Shown piece by piece: positions 61,958-64,000 of a stretch of 64,000 nt of DNA; within the stretch, counting starts at the first letter, position 1, and each line of letters starts with the position of its first letter. The translations under genes were made by a program, and so were the position numbers. A model generated the notes under the pieces. The model was not told the origin of the DNA. It was given only the letters and a program-made list of their open reading frames with translations, and searched no databases. The stretch is from Acidaminobacterium chupaoyuni (GTDB lineage Bacteria; Bacillota; Clostridia; Oscillospirales; Butyricicoccaceae), in NCBI GenBank assembly GCA_047936785.1, contig CP176394.1, one strand, 5' to 3'.

Positions 61958-62146
61958 ATGGAAGGCGACTGCATGCCTTCAGGCTGCTCAAACTGGCTGA
62001 ACGATAATATCGTTATGGTCATCGTCATTCTTGCGGTGATCCTGGGCATCCTCTATCTTATCATCAAAGCCGGTGTCAAAAACGGAATCCTTGAAGTTCT
62101 GGAACAGCCTGATTGCCCCTTGATACATCCCTGCGGCAACTTTTAA
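61958..62146 (+). CDS. Small single-helix membrane protein (unknown)
   Basis: About 62 residues from the ATG at 61958 (or a GTG three bases earlier), with GGGGGAACT upstream. One strongly hydrophobic helix (VMVIVILAVILGILYLIIKAG) is flanked by short segments with cysteines (GDCMPSGCSN; PDCPLIHPCGNF), so it might form disulfides or bind metal at the surface. No family is recognised. A good terminator follows at once. Confidence 0.55.
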   Translation: MEGDCMPSGCSNWLNDNIVMVIVILAVILGILYLIIKAGVKNGILEVLEQPDCPLIHPCGNF

Positions 62147-62185
62147 AAAAGCACAGGATCGAATGATTCGGTCCTGTGCTTTTTT
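62145..62185 (+). terminator. Terminator after small membrane-protein gene
   Basis: AAAAAAGCACAGGA pairs with TCCTGTGCTTTTTT. Confidence 0.92.
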
Positions 62186-62274
62186 ATTGCAATATTTTTC
62201 ATCTCGGTTTCTTTTTCAGCGCCGCTTTTTTCGACAAGTTTTAAAAAATTGTGAGTAAGATATGAATTTTTTAT

Positions 62275-62289
62275 TAGGATTGATTCCTA
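62275..62289. promoter_or_regulatory. Candidate operator upstream of katA
   Basis: TAGGA-TTGAT-TCCTA is an inverted repeat ending four bases before the -35 box. It does not match a PerR box (TTATAATNATTATAA), so the regulator is unknown. Confidence 0.45.
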
Positions 62290-62292
62290 CTA

Positions 62293-62321
62293 TTGACAAA
62301 GGAAAAAATTGCTTCTATACT
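62293..62321 (+). promoter_or_regulatory. Promoter of katA
   Basis: Consensus TTGACA (62293-62298), a 17-bp spacer and TATACT (62316-62321), 40 bp before the start. This is one of the strongest promoters in the window. Confidence 0.85.
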
Positions 62322-62361
62322 GTCCATAAGATACAAAAAAACATATAAGGAGGTTTGGAAA

Positions 62362-63885
62362 ATGGAAGATTATAAGAAACTTACGAACGAAGTGGGCGCA
62401 CCGGTGGCCGACAACGAAAATTCTATCACCGCCGGCCCTCGCGGCCCTGTTGTCATGCAGGATGTCTGGCTGATGGAAAAACTTGCGCATTTCGACCGTG
62501 AAGTGATTCCCGAACGCCGCATGCACGCCAAAGGCTGGGGCGCTTATGGCAAATTCACGGTAACGCATGATATCACGAAATATACCAAAGCCAAAGTGTT
62601 TTCTGAAATCGGCAAGGAAACCGAAGTATTTATTCGTTTTTCCACCGTGGCGGGCGAACGCGGCGCGGCCGATGCCGAACGCGATATCCGCGGCGTGGCC
62701 ATAAAGTTTTACACCGAAGAGGGCAACTGGGATCTTGTTGGCAACAACACCCCCACTTTCTTCATCCGCGATGTTCACAATTTCCCCGATTTGAACCGCG
62801 CCGTAAAACGCGACCCCTATACCGGCATGCGCAGCGCGCAGAACAACTGGGATTTCTGGACTTTGCTGCCCGAATGCTTCCACCAGATCACTGTGGTGAT
62901 GTCTGACCGCGGCATTCCCGACGGCTTCCGCCACATGCATCTTTTCGGCGAGCATACCTTCTCTTTCTATAATGCCAAAAACGAGCGCGTCTGGTGCAAA
63001 TTCCATTTCAAAACCCAGCAGGGCATCAAAAACCTCACCAATGAAGAAGCCGCGGCCAAAAACGCCGTTGACCGCGAAAGCGCAGGGCGTGATCTGTTTG
63101 AAGCCATCCAGCGCGGCGATTTCCCCAAATGGACGATGTATGTGCAGATCATGACGGAAGAACAGGCCAAAAACCACTATGAAAACCCGTTTGATATCAC
63201 AAAGATCTGGCGTCACGCCGAATATCCGCTGATTGAAGTGGGCGAACTGGAACTCAACCGCTGGCCCGAAAACTATTTTGCCGAAGTGGAGCAGGCGGCG
63301 TTCACCCCCGCCCATGTTGTGCCGGGCATCGGGTTCTCGCCCGATAAATTCCTGCAGGGCCGCTTATTCGTTTATGGCGATGCGCAGCGTTACCGCCTGG
63401 GCGTCAACCATAATCTGATTCCGGTCAACCAGGCCAAGGGTGTGAAGGGCGGCGTAGCCGATTATCATCGCGACGGCGCAATGCGCACCGACGGCAACTA
63501 TGGCAGAGCCCCCGCTTATTCCCCCAACAGCGCCGGCGTCTGGGCCGCACAGCCCGAAGTGATGGAACCGCCGCTGGATATTCAGGGCGCCATGTGGCAA
63601 TATGACCCCAAGGATGACCCCAGCAACGATGATTTCCGCGCGGGCGGCGACCTGTGGCGCGTTCTCACAGAAGAACAGAAGGCCGTTCTGATCGCCAACA
63701 CCGCCGGTGATATTGCCCCCGTCACCGAAAATATCAAATATCGCCATGCCGTTCATTGTTATCTGGCGGATAAAGAATATGGCGAAAGAGCCGCCAAAGC
63801 CATGGGGCTTGATCTGGGCAAAGTCATCGAACTTTCAAAGCTGACCAATGACGAACTGAACAAAGCCACCACCCCGATGAAATAA
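62362..63885 (+). CDS. katA: Catalase (monofunctional haem catalase)
   Basis: 507 residues from the ATG at 62362 (ATAAGGAGGTTTGGAAA upstream), the length of small-subunit catalases. The distal haem His is H55 in ERRMHAKGWG, the catalytic Asn is N128 in DLVGNNTPTFF, and the proximal Tyr is in RLFVYGDAQRYRLG (about 338). It breaks down hydrogen peroxide in the cytoplasm. A catalase is notable in an apparent strict anaerobe and fits with the other stress genes near it (SirTM, oleate hydratase). It has its own strong promoter and terminator. Confidence 0.97.
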   Translation: MEDYKKLTNEVGAPVADNENSITAGPRGPVVMQDVWLMEKLAHFDREVIPERRMHAKGWGAYGKFTVTHDITKYTKAKVFSEIGKETEVFIRFSTVAGERGAADAERDIRGVAIKFYTEEGNWDLVGNNTPTFFIRDVHNFPDLNRAVKRDPYTGMRSAQNNWDFWTLLPECFHQITVVMSDRGIPDGFRHMHLFGEHTFSFYNAKNERVWCKFHFKTQQGIKNLTNEEAAAKNAVDRESAGRDLFEAIQRGDFPKWTMYVQIMTEEQAKNHYENPFDITKIWRHAEYPLIEVGELELNRWPENYFAEVEQAAFTPAHVVPGIGFSPDKFLQGRLFVYGDAQRYRLGVNHNLIPVNQAKGVKGGVADYHRDGAMRTDGNYGRAPAYSPNSAGVWAAQPEVMEPPLDIQGAMWQYDPKDDPSNDDFRAGGDLWRVLTEEQKAVLIANTAGDIAPVTENIKYRHAVHCYLADKEYGERAAKAMGLDLGKVIELSKLTNDELNKATTPMK

Positions 63886-63932
63886 TCTTTTCCCTTAAAT
63901 CTTTTCCCTATCCCTTAAATCTTTTCCCTAAA
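63885..63932 (+). repeat. Short tandem repeat after katA
   Basis: The unit AATCTTTTCCCT occurs three times in a row, with short TA/TCCCTTA links, between the katA stop and its terminator. It is probably a slippage product. Confidence 0.7.
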
Positions 63933-63934
63933 AA

Positions 63935-63976
63935 GCAGCAGGGCCCGTGCTTTCAAAGCATGGGCCCTGCTGTTTT
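63935..63976 (+). terminator. Terminator of katA
   Basis: CAGCAGGGCCCGTGCTTT pairs with AAGCATGGGCCCTGCTG (one G-U), followed by TTTT. Confidence 0.9.
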
Positions 63977-64000
63977 CATTTTGTTCGGTGTGGTTCATTC

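Overview
The window looks like a chromosome segment of an anaerobic Clostridia-type Bacillota, probably a gut Oscillospirales/Ruminococcaceae relative. Supporting points: strong AGGAGG ribosome sites, moderately GC-rich coding sequence, cell-surface proteins anchored by SLH domains, many ferredoxin-like proteins, a divergent second type II topoisomerase, an ECF-transporter S component, a SirTM/macrodomain pair and an ATC-hydrolase-like protein. The family and species are inferences. I saw no rRNA, tRNA, CRISPR array, integrase or transposase.

Left part (1-24.9 kb, core-like). A minus-strand operon gltX-glnS-cysteine desulfurase-thiI-cinA covers Glu/Gln tRNA charging and sulfur transfer to tRNA. 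It is followed by a CPA1 cation/proton antiporter, an ECF S component, an HD protein/DUF1232 pair and a MATE exporter. A redox cluster comes next: ferredoxin, membrane polyferredoxin, thioredoxin, a Crp/Fnr regulator, and a divergent NifX-like protein with a His/Cys repeat tail, with a palindrome between the last two. Then come topoisomerase IV-like parE/parC, a DUF2508 gene, an ABC transporter pair, ttcA and the rplM-rpsI ribosomal operon.

Middle part (24.9-47.2 kb, accessory). Directly after rpsI begins a surface-protein island. It has a secreted subtilisin with three SLH domains and a divergent ECF sigma operon (sigma factor, small two-helix membrane protein, polytopic membrane protein, PrsW-like intramembrane protease). 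A second copy of the small two-helix protein follows, then an approximately 3,650-residue SLH-anchored surface protein broken by one frameshift. At 41.3 kb a degenerate copy of the last ~97 bp of rpsI appears, followed by a terminator. A weaker rpsI-like trace, also followed by a terminator, sits at 47.15 kb. I read these as relics of serial integration at the 3' end of rpsI. Between them lie an Ltp-repeat membrane protein (a family linked to phage superinfection exclusion), two small membrane proteins, a 63-bp direct repeat, a TetR regulator, a receiver-domain fragment and a large hybrid histidine kinase.

Right part (47.3-64 kb). Here are an HxlR regulator with a divergent flavin-type protein; a flavin/4Fe-4S fusion leading into a Zn-macrodomain/SirTM pair (reversible ADP-ribosylation); a lipid kinase; a ferredoxin-like protein divergent from a second Crp/Fnr regulator; a polysaccharide deacetylase overlapping a UvrD-type helicase; a second MATE exporter; oleate hydratase; several small genes; and a catalase with a near-consensus promoter.
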